Of a stretch of DNA of 64,000 nt, positions 19,250-28,528 are shown piece after piece. Made by a program: the position numbers and the translations under genes. Each line of letters starts with the position of its first letter. Position 1 is the first letter of the stretch. The notes under the pieces are model-generated. The model did no database searches, was not told where the DNA came from, and worked only from the letters and a program-made list of their open reading frames with translations. The stretch is from NCBI GenBank assembly GCA_013298955.1, contig JAAFJT010000008.1, positions 1 to 64,000 of the forward strand. Direction: 5' to 3'. The stretch comes from Chitinophagales bacterium. Lineage in GTDB: Bacteria; Bacteroidota; Bacteroidia; Chitinophagales; Saprospiraceae.

Positions 19250-20779
19250 TCAAATTGGCACACGCAAAAGCACGGTCGTTCCCTCGTTAGGTGTCGATGT
19301 GATTTCTAAAACCCCACCCAATCGGTTGGCTCGTTGCTGCATATTGCGCAAACCAGACCCTGTTTTGACTTTTGCTTGCTCGAAACCTTGTCCATTATCC
19401 ACAATCGTCAAGCAGATTTGCCCTAATTGTTTTTCCAAGCGAATTTGTAAATGTGTTGCATGGGCATATTTGGACGCATTATAAGCGGCTTCTTTGAAAA
19501 TCAAATAAAACTCTTTGTTTTTTTGAATATTAAAATTTAGATTATTTAAATCTGTATCGACCTGAAAATCAATTGTTGTATTTTTATGTGCCGATAAATC
19601 TTGCACATATTGTTGCATTTGCGTCATAATATCTTCAAAACGAGTATCTTTTTTAGTTGATGAACCAATAATTTGTTTTATAATATCAATCAATAAACGC
19701 GCTTTATCGCCAATATTTTCAATGATATGGGCGGTTTGTGGATGCGTTGCTTGCACCTGCGTTTGCGCAATGCTGGCAAAAATAGAAATGCCCGCCAAAG
19801 TACCTTGCACATCATCATGCAAATCTGCCATGATGCGTTTTCGTTCAGAGAGGCGTTTTTTTTGTTCATTGAGCCAAGCCTTTTCAAATTCTAAGGCTTC
19901 CACTTTTTGTAGAAAAAGAGCTTCTTCCATCTTATTACGTTCAATACCAATGAGTTGCATTTGATAGGAAAGCCCTGCGGAAAAGCAAACCACTTCCATA
20001 ATCACCCCAATTTGGATAAAAAAGACACTATTTTGAATCCAAGGGGATCTCCATAGATGATGAAAATACGGAATTTCATACAAAAATCCAATCGAAGACC
20101 AACCAAAATAAAAACAAGCACCTGTCAAAAAAATCCGCGCTAAACGCCCTTCCAACGTTTTCAAACAATCAAAAAGCGTGTAAGCACCTATCGGAATGCA
20201 GCAACCGAGTAAACCTTGAAGGCAACGAATCCAGCTAATTTCATCCACTACCAAAAGGTTGACCACCGTATAAAGTATTAGAATAACCCCATAAAGACGG
20301 ATATAAATTTTGAATCGTTGGTAGAAATCAGTATAATAAGTGGCTATTTTTAAAAAATGAATTACAAAAAAATTGTATAATAAATAACCGCCTATCAAAC
20401 AGTATCCAAATAAAAAATGTATGATGGGTGGAAAAAGCCTTAATTTTTCAACTTGGGTGGGCGCACCCGTCTTACCCAGAAAGACGGCGTAGTGGAAATA
20501 CACCACATTGCACAATAAGTAGAGGCTATAATACCAAAATGCCTTGTTTTTGAGGAGAAAATATTGAGTCATCGTCATCACAAAAAGGACAGAAACGACA
20601 ATAATCGCAATATTGCCATGTAATAAGGGCAGCCATAAAGTATGCTTCGCTTGGGTGCGAATGCCTGTAATCGTGACCAAGAGGAAAAAAAAACAAACTC
20701 CAACTGCCAAAATCGGATACCCTTTTTGTAGATAAAGTCCGCATTTTAAGAGTTGTTCCATGATTTTAGGAGCTTTCAT
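19250..20779 (-). CDS. Membrane sensor histidine kinase (HisKA_3/HATPase; 7TM-like N-terminus)
   Basis: ERKRIMADLHDDVQGTLAGISIFA; VDNGQGFEQAKVKTGSGLRNMQQRANRLGG. Confidence 0.9.
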   Translation of the reverse strand: MKAPKIMEQLLKCGLYLQKGYPILAVGVCFFFLLVTITGIRTQAKHTLWLPLLHGNIAIIVVSVLFVMTMTQYFLLKNKAFWYYSLYLLCNVVYFHYAVFLGKTGAPTQVEKLRLFPPIIHFLFGYCLIGGYLLYNFFVIHFLKIATYYTDFYQRFKIYIRLYGVILILYTVVNLLVVDEISWIRCLQGLLGCCIPIGAYTLFDCLKTLEGRLARIFLTGACFYFGWSSIGFLYEIPYFHHLWRSPWIQNSVFFIQIGVIMEVVCFSAGLSYQMQLIGIERNKMEEALFLQKVEALEFEKAWLNEQKKRLSERKRIMADLHDDVQGTLAGISIFASIAQTQVQATHPQTAHIIENIGDKARLLIDIIKQIIGSSTKKDTRFEDIMTQMQQYVQDLSAHKNTTIDFQVDTDLNNLNFNIQKNKEFYLIFKEAAYNASKYAHATHLQIRLEKQLGQICLTIVDNGQGFEQAKVKTGSGLRNMQQRANRLGGVLEITSTPNEGTTVLLRVPI

Positions 20780-20799
20780 AGTATTGATTTATATCCAAC

Positions 20800-20834
20800 C
20801 AAAAAACCGTTTAAGAAACCTTAAACGGTTTTTT
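20800..20834 (-). terminator. Bidirectional-looking terminator hairpin
   Basis: aaaaaaccgtttaagaaaccttaaacggtttttt. Confidence 0.7.
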
Positions 20835-20916
20835 GGGCGTACAGAAAATGATTATTCTGTTTTAAACAGAAAAACAAAATAATACAAACTACCGCACTTT
20901 AAAAATAAATATATAA

Positions 20917-21513
20917 TTATTGCAGCATCATTTCTTTTTCATCCACCATGCGTCGAATGTTAATCAAAGCATAGCGCATCCGACCCAAAGCAGTGTTGAT
21001 ACTCACCCGCGTCAGTTGTGCGATTTCTTTGAAACTCATATCGGCATAATGACGCAAAATCACCACCTCCCGTTGCTCGGGTGGGAGCGCGTCAACTAAA
21101 CGCCTTACGCGGTCGTGCGATTGACTCCGCATAATCTTCTGTTCAGCCGACTCATCACTGAGGCTCAATACATTAAATATATCAAATTCCTCTGTCGGCG
21201 ACACATGCGGACGGCGTTTGTTGCGACGAAAATAGTCGATACAAAGGTTGTGCGCAATACGCATCGCCCATTGTAGAAACTTGCCTTCGTGGTTGTACTT
21301 GCCTGAACGCAATGTATTGATGATTTTGATAAAAACTTCTTGAAATATGTCCTCTGCCAAAGATTGATCTTTGGTAAAAAGGTATATAGCCGTATAGATT
21401 TTGGTCTTATGACGGTGTAATAATATTTCAAACGCTTTTTCTTCACCATCGAGATAGGTGCGAATTAATTGCTGATCACTCAGCGGAGCCACTTGCATCA
21501 CTTGCATTGTCAA
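20917..21513 (-). CDS. ECF-type RNA polymerase sigma factor
   Basis: DIFQEVFIKI, IAHNLCIDYFRR, LPPEQREVVILRHYADMSFKEIAQLTRVSINTALGRMRYAL. Confidence 0.93.
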   Translation of the reverse strand: MTMQVMQVAPLSDQQLIRTYLDGEEKAFEILLHRHKTKIYTAIYLFTKDQSLAEDIFQEVFIKIINTLRSGKYNHEGKFLQWAMRIAHNLCIDYFRRNKRRPHVSPTEEFDIFNVLSLSDESAEQKIMRSQSHDRVRRLVDALPPEQREVVILRHYADMSFKEIAQLTRVSINTALGRMRYALINIRRMVDEKEMMLQ

Positions 21514-21777
21514 CTAAACGATTTAAATTTTCGTTAAGAGAAAATTATGTAATGTAGATGTAGCGTATAGGCAATTATTATTTTGTTGAGATGAATAAAG
21601 TAAGCAATTGTCAAAAATTGGTTTTTGTTTTTCAATTCTTTACTACAAAGTAAACACTTTTTTGCGAACTGTGCAAGTATTTTATTATAATTTTAATTTT
21701 TTTTAACACTTTTTTAACGAGCATGCCAATTGAGTATTATGCTTCGCGTCGGGTGGTTATCGAAAAACTATTGTGCG

Positions 21778-21826
21778 TCAAATAGAACTTGCGTCAAGTT
21801 TTAAACTTGACGCAAGTTCTATTTGA
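21778..21826. repeat. Palindrome tcaaatagaacttgcgtcaag...cttgacgcaagttctatttga
   Basis: Self-complementary arms read directly; 'gcgtcaagttt' motif recurs at 33020, 38320 and 54830. Confidence 0.85.
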
Positions 21827-21828
21827 TT

Positions 21829-21876
21829 CGGAACGGGCGTTTTAAAAAATAAAATATTTTAAAACGCCCGTTTCCG
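21829..21876. repeat. Palindrome cggaacgggcgttttaaaa...ttttaaaacgcccgtttccg
   Basis: Arms read directly; adjacent to the previous palindrome. Confidence 0.8.
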
Positions 21877-21904
21877 AAATGGATACTTATTCAAATAGCC
21901 TCCT

Positions 21905-22657
21905 TTATTGTCGATGTGCGGGCGATAAATCTAATTTCAACACATTATTACCTGTCGTTCCGCCTTGTTTGCCGCGATAGATAATACTGTGAATCCGCCC
22001 TTTCGCAAATTTATTGATGAAACTCGGAGTCGCAGCACTATACGCCGTTATGCTACCTGCTTTGCGCACAAAAAACGTGTCTGTAATCTCCGAACGGATT
22101 GGCAACCAAGCACTTGCGTTTTTCACCCGCGCATTGCCGAGTATCGCGCCATCCGTTTTCCGAACCAATTCCATCGTATCAGGACTGTTGACCAAAGCAT
22201 GTACGAAGCGAACTCGTGCCGCCGTATCCGTCAAAACGGGAATGTCCAAAGCACCATTATCCACCAAAAAATGGCTCATTACTTTGAATGAATCGGTCAA
22301 AATAACATTGTAATATTTGCCATTTTCAACATTCACAGTGGCTTCATAATACGTTGAATCTGTGATAGTTGTGGTTGTAACGCGTCCAAAACGGACTTTC
22401 AATGCGCCCGCAGGTGCAATCGCGTAATCCACCGATGGAACCATCGTCGTCGTACTCAAACCAAAAGCTGCCGCTTGAGAGGAGACCTTATTGCCATTCA
22501 TATAGACCAACGTAGCTGGACAATCTGGACAATGGTTGATAAAACGCAACCGCGCTCCCTCTGGATTGACGGTAAAAGGATGCGTGATTTCAAATTTCTC
22601 TTTGCACGCGCCCAAAATACTCATCCCTATTATCGAAAGAAAAAGATATTTTTTCAT
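21905..22657 (-). CDS. DUF4397-type lipoprotein
   Basis: Lipobox SILGACKE; RLRFINHCPDCPATLVYMNG. Confidence 0.8.
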   Translation of the reverse strand: MKKYLFLSIIGMSILGACKEKFEITHPFTVNPEGARLRFINHCPDCPATLVYMNGNKVSSQAAAFGLSTTTMVPSVDYAIAPAGALKVRFGRVTTTTITDSTYYEATVNVENGKYYNVILTDSFKVMSHFLVDNGALDIPVLTDTAARVRFVHALVNSPDTMELVRKTDGAILGNARVKNASAWLPIRSEITDTFFVRKAGSITAYSAATPSFINKFAKGRIHSIIYRGKQGGTTGNNVLKLDLSPAHRQ

Positions 22658-22684
22658 TGAAAATCAATTATTTAGAATTTAAAA

Positions 22685-23034
22685 GAATGTTACGAAGTGC
22701 GATACTATTGGAACACGGATGACGCGGATTGGGCGAATTTTCGCGGATTTTTTTCGATTCAATTGAAATTTTATCTTAAAAAAGATAAAAAGTAAAATAA
22801 AATTTTGTCTAAAACTCAAAAAATTCGTGAAAATCCGCCCAATCCGCGTCATCCGTGTTCCAATTGTATCCTAACTTTCCAAAGCGGAAATTGCTGAATG
22901 TTACGAAGTGCGATACTATTGGAACACGGATGATGCGGATTGGGCGAATTTTCGCAGATTTTTTTATTGAAAAATGAAAAAATCCGCGAAAATTCGTCCA
23001 ATCCGTGTCATCCGTGTTCCAATAGTATTCTTTT
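22685..23034. repeat. Two directly repeated family G palindromes
   Basis: gaatgttacgaagtgcgatactattggaacacggatg starts at 22685 and again at 22896 (211 bp offset). Confidence 0.9.
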
Positions 23035-23045
23035 CCCAATCAACC

Positions 23046-24647
23046 TTACGGTTTGGAAAACCACATTTCTACGGTATGGAAGTCGCCTGCCAAACCACCA
23101 ATTTTATTCAACGCCTCTTTATTCCAAACATATTCGGAATTGTAACGCGGACGTAGCCGATACGCTGGTTTCTGACCTGCATTCCCAATATACCAAGAAG
23201 TCGAAAATTTAAATTCTTGATACACTTGTTTGCCTTGATACGCATCCGTCAAATAATGGTAACGCCGCAAATCCGTCCAAGTCTCGATATGATTCCATCC
23301 ATATCCAATGATGTATTTTTGTAACATGATACGGCTCATATCCAACGAATCCGCCACTAAAGGCACTATTGTTGGGCGTTTGGTCAATAAAGTATCCTTC
23401 ATCGCCACACTCAAAGTCGGATTATTGAACGCTGTTGCATACGCATTTAAAAAATCAACATGCGCACTGACTGCGTTTTTATACGAAATTAACGCACCTG
23501 CTTTGTCGCCTTTGCGATATTGCGCCTCTGCCTTGATGAGTTGAATCTCGGAATACGTCATAATCGGCATTTTGGCATTGTCACCAAACATATATCTGCC
23601 TTTGTAACCTGCTGGCACTAAGGTATCGCGCAACGTATTGAAAACGCCCGGAATCAATTGATTCCAAAGCGTGGAAACGGATTCGCCCACAACGGGATCC
23701 ATGCCGCGATAATTTCCATCCCGACTCGGCATCAACATCAAGGGCAAACGCGGATCCACGCCGCGCAACGAATCAGGATGATTTTTGAAAATCACATTTC
23801 GACCCGTCAATAGATTGGTTAAATACGTCGATTGGCGAAATAACCGAATATTATTCCGTAAAGGTCCGTAAAAATTGGCATCATCGGTTGTATTGCCATT
23901 GTAAGGCACATACGCATCATCCGCACCTGCTGCACTACTCATTGCTGCATTGCAATGCGCAATAACCGAATCCGCATTGAAAGTAGCTTTATTCGTCAAG
24001 CGTATTTGATTGCGTGCCAATACGCCTTTGACAAATTTACGCCATTTCGAGGCATCGCCTTTGTACAATTGGTCAGAAGTTGCAATATATGCGTCTGGTG
24101 CAGAAGTTTGATTTAAATAATACATCGCAGAATCCGACATCCGCCGCACTTCTCCATAAATGTCTTCTTGCGTATCATAATCGAAAATAATGCGTTTTTC
24201 TTCCCATGCTTGGCGCAAAATCGCTTCGCCATGTACGTCGGTCAACATTTGCCAAGACCATGCGCGAATCGCATATGCAATCCCAACATAGGTATTTTTG
24301 CCTTTGGAACGTGCATCTTCAATGATTAAATCTAAGTTTTTGCCCAAATTCCAATAGTGATTCCGCCAAATTTGCCCACCATTGTCCGAACCGGGGTCAT
24401 AACCGTGTAAATCCCAATTGTTGGAAGCCACTCTATCGACCCAATATTGGACATATTTGCCGACATACCGCGAGTCGAATTGAATCCCAGTTGCCATTGC
24501 CTGCTCTGCGGCGGGCAATAAAAACGCCGCTTCGGTCGAAGTCGGTAGATTTGGGTCTGTGTTGACATCCAAATAGTCTTTGCAAGCGGTGATGCTGCCT
24601 ATCAACAGCACCAATAAAAACCAATTATTTTTATATATCTTTTTCAT
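23046..24647 (-). CDS. SusD/RagB-like outer-membrane nutrient-binding lipoprotein
   Basis: Lipobox SITACKDYLDVNTDPN; downstream of a SusC homolog; start moved to MKKIYKNNW. Confidence 0.92.
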   Translation of the reverse strand: MKKIYKNNWFLLVLLIGSITACKDYLDVNTDPNLPTSTEAAFLLPAAEQAMATGIQFDSRYVGKYVQYWVDRVASNNWDLHGYDPGSDNGGQIWRNHYWNLGKNLDLIIEDARSKGKNTYVGIAYAIRAWSWQMLTDVHGEAILRQAWEEKRIIFDYDTQEDIYGEVRRMSDSAMYYLNQTSAPDAYIATSDQLYKGDASKWRKFVKGVLARNQIRLTNKATFNADSVIAHCNAAMSSAAGADDAYVPYNGNTTDDANFYGPLRNNIRLFRQSTYLTNLLTGRNVIFKNHPDSLRGVDPRLPLMLMPSRDGNYRGMDPVVGESVSTLWNQLIPGVFNTLRDTLVPAGYKGRYMFGDNAKMPIMTYSEIQLIKAEAQYRKGDKAGALISYKNAVSAHVDFLNAYATAFNNPTLSVAMKDTLLTKRPTIVPLVADSLDMSRIMLQKYIIGYGWNHIETWTDLRRYHYLTDAYQGKQVYQEFKFSTSWYIGNAGQKPAYRLRPRYNSEYVWNKEALNKIGGLAGDFHTVEMWFSKP

Positions 24648-24662
24648 TGTTTTTAATTTTTT

Positions 24663-24895
24663 TAACACATAGGTTACATAGAAGACATAGGACACATAGG
24701 TTACATATACTTTGCGTTGAGTGGTTCTGTACTATTGGAACGCGGATGACGCGGATTGGGCGAATTTTCACGGATTTTTCCTAATTTTTGCACTGAATTT
24801 CAAAAAAAATCCGTGCGAATCCGCCCAATCCGCGTCATCCGCGTTCCAATAATACAGAACCACTCAATGCAAAGTATATGTGACCTATGTGTTTA
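24663..24895. repeat. Composite nested palindrome (family C outer, tatactttgcg middle, family G inner)
   Basis: Outer aacacataggttacat.../...gtgacctatgtgttt; middle atactttgcgttgagtggttctgta/tacagaaccactcaatgcaaagtat; inner ggaacgcggatgacgcggattgggcg. Confidence 0.92.
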
Positions 24896-27800
24896 AAAGG
24901 TAACATTCAAACCAACATTAAATCCTCTCGGTGTTGGCAATACGCCGTAATCAAAACCGGCACCGCCTGAACCAAACGAACCGGGATTTAAACCATTCAC
25001 ATTCGGATCCATGCCTGAATAATTCGTCCACATCCATACATCGGTCGCGCTCGCAAACATCGATACCGCTTTTATCATCGGAGCAGCTTTCATATACGCC
25101 GCAGGGACGACATAGCTCAATCGAATGTCTTTCAACCGCACCCAATTGATGCCTTTTTCAATGAAATCTTCATTCGCAAAACCAACGGTTCCTAAATTGT
25201 AATACGTAGTACCTTGATACAAAGGCGTTTTCTGAATGGTATTGCGTACAGGATTGGTTTCCTCATTGCCATCTTTTAAAACGCCGTTGAAGACCAAAGG
25301 CGTTTCACGGTTCAGCGTCCGCAAACTCAAACCGCGTTGAAATAAGTATAATTCATTGCCATTGAACACATCGCCGCCTTTGCGCATGTCCAAAGTGAAT
25401 TGCAAACTCAACCCTTTATACGCAAATCGATTGCTCAAACCGACCGCAAAATCAGGATTTCTATCGCCAAGCGGTGTGAAATTGGCATCAACCAGTGGAT
25501 AACCATTGCTTGGGTCAATCAAAATATCGCCTTTCGTATTGCGCTGATATTTGTAACCGCCGAAAGAGGTCAACGATTGTCCTTGAATCACACTCGCCCG
25601 AACATTGCCAAATATCCATGAATCGGAATTGTAATATTCTTTAATGTCAGAACGCAATTCGACGACTTTGCTCGTGCCTTGTGTGAAATTGATATTGGTT
25701 GTCCATTCAAAATCTTTGGTTTTGATGGGTTTTACAATCAATGTTGCTTCAACGCCTTGCACTTCACAGATACCGCCATTATAATTATTCAAAATATAAC
25801 CCGTTCCGTAACTCGTCCGCACATTGCGCAATAATTGATTGGAATTGCGTTGTTTGAAGTAAGAAATGTCTAAATCAACCCGTCCATTGAAAAAACCGAC
25901 TTCCATTCCCAAATTTTGAGAGGTTAAAACCTCATATTCCAATTTATTATTCGTTCCATTGAAACCCAAAGCATATCCACCGCCTGTGGTCAATTGCGGA
26001 GCCAACCGAGAATATAAACTGTATGGCACGAAATCGCGCGGCGCATTCGCTACCGCAAAACGCAATTTGCCATGACTCAACCAATCTTTTTTCAATAATT
26101 CTGAAAACACAAAACTGATATTCGCGCCAGAAGTGCTTACTTTATTGCGGTCTTGCGGCAAAGTGGAGGTAAAATCCGTCCGACTCGTCAATTGCAAGGT
26201 CAAAAAACGATGATAATCCAACGTTACATCGCCATAATACGCCAAACGGCGCAATTGCTCCAAATAAGAACTCGACCGTTGTGTGGTTGCATCCGTGTTA
26301 TTGATGGCGTAAAAATCAAAATTATAGAATCGTTGTCCCAAAAAGGATTGAATGGATTGTTTTCTATCGTCAAAAGAGCCACCTACACGCACCGATAAAT
26401 TCAAATTTTTAGCAATATCTTTATGGAATCGCGCCCAACCATTGCCATTGACAAAGCGGGTTTGGTCGCTATATTGCTCAATCTGCCCGCGAGACGTGAG
26501 AAAAAGCACGGATAACGGGTGATAAGCGCGCATCCCATCCACTGCGGCGAAATCCGCCCCAATCGTACTGCCCAAATCCAACCATTTCGCCGCCTCATAT
26601 TTCAAAGAAACGGAGCCAAAAGTGCGATTCACCACATCTTGATTGCGATTATACTCTTTGTCGAACAACGGATTATCAATCAACTCCGCAGAAGTGGTGG
26701 CAGGACGCTTAGGCGTACCATCCAAATTTTTATAATCTCTAATATCAAGATTAGCAGGCCAAGTCAATAAACCCAACATAACGCCCGAAGGACCTTTACT
26801 GGATTTTAAATTTTTAGAATTGGAATAACTCAAAGAACTCTCCACCCGCAATCGGTCGCTCACTTGTGCCGAACCACCAATTTTCAAAGAAACGCGGTCT
26901 AAGGTCGTATTGGGAATCACGCCTGAACTCTTTAAGTAATTGGCATTCAATCGAAAAGAAGTTTTTTCCGTCCCATTTTCAAAACTCAAATCATGGGATT
27001 GACGCTCGCCCGATTGGAAATAATTGGCATTATTATCAAAAAAAGTCGTTCCCGCAGGGTATTTTTGTCCCAAAAAGACCCATCTTGCAGGGTCTGTAAC
27101 CCCCAAATTGCCCCTATCATAGACTTTTTGAACGGCTGGAAATCGGGTCAATTCAGTCGTACCATACGTCATATTGTAACTGACGCGGCTGCCTTTATTC
27201 CCTTTTTTGGTGGTAATCATAATGACCCCATTGACCGCATCGGGTCCGTACAACGCCGCGCCTTCCGCGCCTTTGAGGACGGTGACACTCTGCACATCTT
27301 GTGGATTGATGTCGGCAGCGCGATTCGTGTAATCATTGTTACGGTTATCGCCGTTACTGACCAAATTGTGTTGATTCGTGGTATTATTGTTTAAAATCAA
27401 ACCATCCACCACAATCAAAGGCTGATTGCTGCCCGAAAACGAAGTTGGTTGCCGCAATTGAATCGAAGAGGAAGCACCCGGCGCACCACTTGTCGAAGTC
27501 ACATTCAAGCCCGAAATCCGTCCTTGCAAGGATTCAAAAACGTTATCGCGTGCCACATTTGCCAATTCATCGCCTTTGACACTTTGCGAACTGTACCCTA
27601 ATTGTCTTTTTTCTCTGGAAATGTTCTGCGCTGTGACGACTTGTTCTTGTAAAAAAGTAGCATCCGCCAACCGAATCATCATCGGACTTGCCCCAACCGC
27701 CACTTCTTTCTGCCGAAAACCGACAAAAGAAACGACAAATGTTTCGCCAGAAGCGGCATTGAGGGTGAAATTGCCCTCTATATCGGCGGAAGTGGCTCGA

Positions 27801-27952
27801 TTCGAGCCTTTGACGACAATGGTTGCGCCCGGAATGGCGTTCCCATCTGCATCCGACACCACCGTTCCTGAGACAGGTTGCGATTGCGCCATCACCGTTA
27901 GACTCGCCCACAATAAGCCGAATGCTAACAAATGAGCATTGATTTTTTTCAT
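24893..27952 (-). CDS. SusC/RagA TonB-linked outer-membrane protein
   Basis: CarbopepD-like N-terminus, GFRQKEVAVG, VVDGLILNNN, VLKGAEGAALYGPDAVNGVIMITTKKG; start moved to MKKINAHLL. Confidence 0.95.
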   Translation of the reverse strand: MKKINAHLLAFGLLWASLTVMAQSQPVSGTVVSDADGNAIPGATIVVKGSNRATSADIEGNFTLNAASGETFVVSFVGFRQKEVAVGASPMMIRLADATFLQEQVVTAQNISREKRQLGYSSQSVKGDELANVARDNVFESLQGRISGLNVTSTSGAPGASSSIQLRQPTSFSGSNQPLIVVDGLILNNNTTNQHNLVSNGDNRNNDYTNRAADINPQDVQSVTVLKGAEGAALYGPDAVNGVIMITTKKGNKGSRVSYNMTYGTTELTRFPAVQKVYDRGNLGVTDPARWVFLGQKYPAGTTFFDNNANYFQSGERQSHDLSFENGTEKTSFRLNANYLKSSGVIPNTTLDRVSLKIGGSAQVSDRLRVESSLSYSNSKNLKSSKGPSGVMLGLLTWPANLDIRDYKNLDGTPKRPATTSAELIDNPLFDKEYNRNQDVVNRTFGSVSLKYEAAKWLDLGSTIGADFAAVDGMRAYHPLSVLFLTSRGQIEQYSDQTRFVNGNGWARFHKDIAKNLNLSVRVGGSFDDRKQSIQSFLGQRFYNFDFYAINNTDATTQRSSSYLEQLRRLAYYGDVTLDYHRFLTLQLTSRTDFTSTLPQDRNKVSTSGANISFVFSELLKKDWLSHGKLRFAVANAPRDFVPYSLYSRLAPQLTTGGGYALGFNGTNNKLEYEVLTSQNLGMEVGFFNGRVDLDISYFKQRNSNQLLRNVRTSYGTGYILNNYNGGICEVQGVEATLIVKPIKTKDFEWTTNINFTQGTSKVVELRSDIKEYYNSDSWIFGNVRASVIQGQSLTSFGGYKYQRNTKGDILIDPSNGYPLVDANFTPLGDRNPDFAVGLSNRFAYKGLSLQFTLDMRKGGDVFNGNELYLFQRGLSLRTLNRETPLVFNGVLKDGNEETNPVRNTIQKTPLYQGTTYYNLGTVGFANEDFIEKGINWVRLKDIRLSYVVPAAYMKAAPMIKAVSMFASATDVWMWTNYSGMDPNVNGLNPGSFGSGGAGFDYGVLPTPRGFNVGLNVTF

Positions 27953-28092
27953 ACGTAATAGGTTGTTTGCAAACAAATTATGAGTTAATGATTCGTTTCA
28001 TTCCAAATGATTTTAAGATAAAAAATAAAACGCAGGGAAAATTACAGCTTTTTTTTAAAACGCCAACTATAAGTGAAATTATTTTTTATTAA

Positions 28093-28270
28093 TATACTTT
28101 GCGTCGGGTGTTTTTGCGATCCAATGGGAACACGGATAACGCGGATGGGGCGAATTTTCACGGATTTTTTCCTGAATTGGCACTGAATTTCAAAAAAAAT
28201 CCGTGCGAATCCGCCCCATCCGCGTCATCCGCGTTCCAATAGTATCCAAAACCACCCGACGCAAAGTATA
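28093..28270. repeat. Family G palindrome with full tatactttgcgtcgggtg outer stem
   Basis: tatactttgcgtcgggtgtttttgcgatccaatgggaacacgg...ccgcgttccaatagtatccaaaaccacccgacgcaaagtata. Confidence 0.93.
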
Positions 28271-28528
28271 GATGAAAAAGAGAGATATTTAGCTTTCAAA
28301 AGGAAACCTTTTCGTTGTATCGAACACTTTCACATTTTATGTGATAAATTGTAAAAGTTGCGTCACAATTTTGTAGTTAACATTGTGTTATCTGCAAAAA
28401 AGCCTGTACTTTGCACCATGAAAACAATTGTATGAACAAACCTTGTTTCGAGGGTTTCCCAGACTTGCCAATCAAATTACGAAAAAAAGAACTATTATTA
28501 CAAACGAACTAAAATTTCAATTGAAAAA

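Noticed and set aside
22809-23212. ORFs 22809..23039, 22940..23212 and 22974..23156
   Set aside because: They translate family G palindromes (KSAKIRPIRVIRVPIV-type peptides); open only because the 9-nt period preserves frame.
24663-24895. Insertion sequence or MITE with a transposase
   Set aside because: No target-site duplication or transposase ORF visible; concentric symmetry and nonamer register do not fit a typical IS end.
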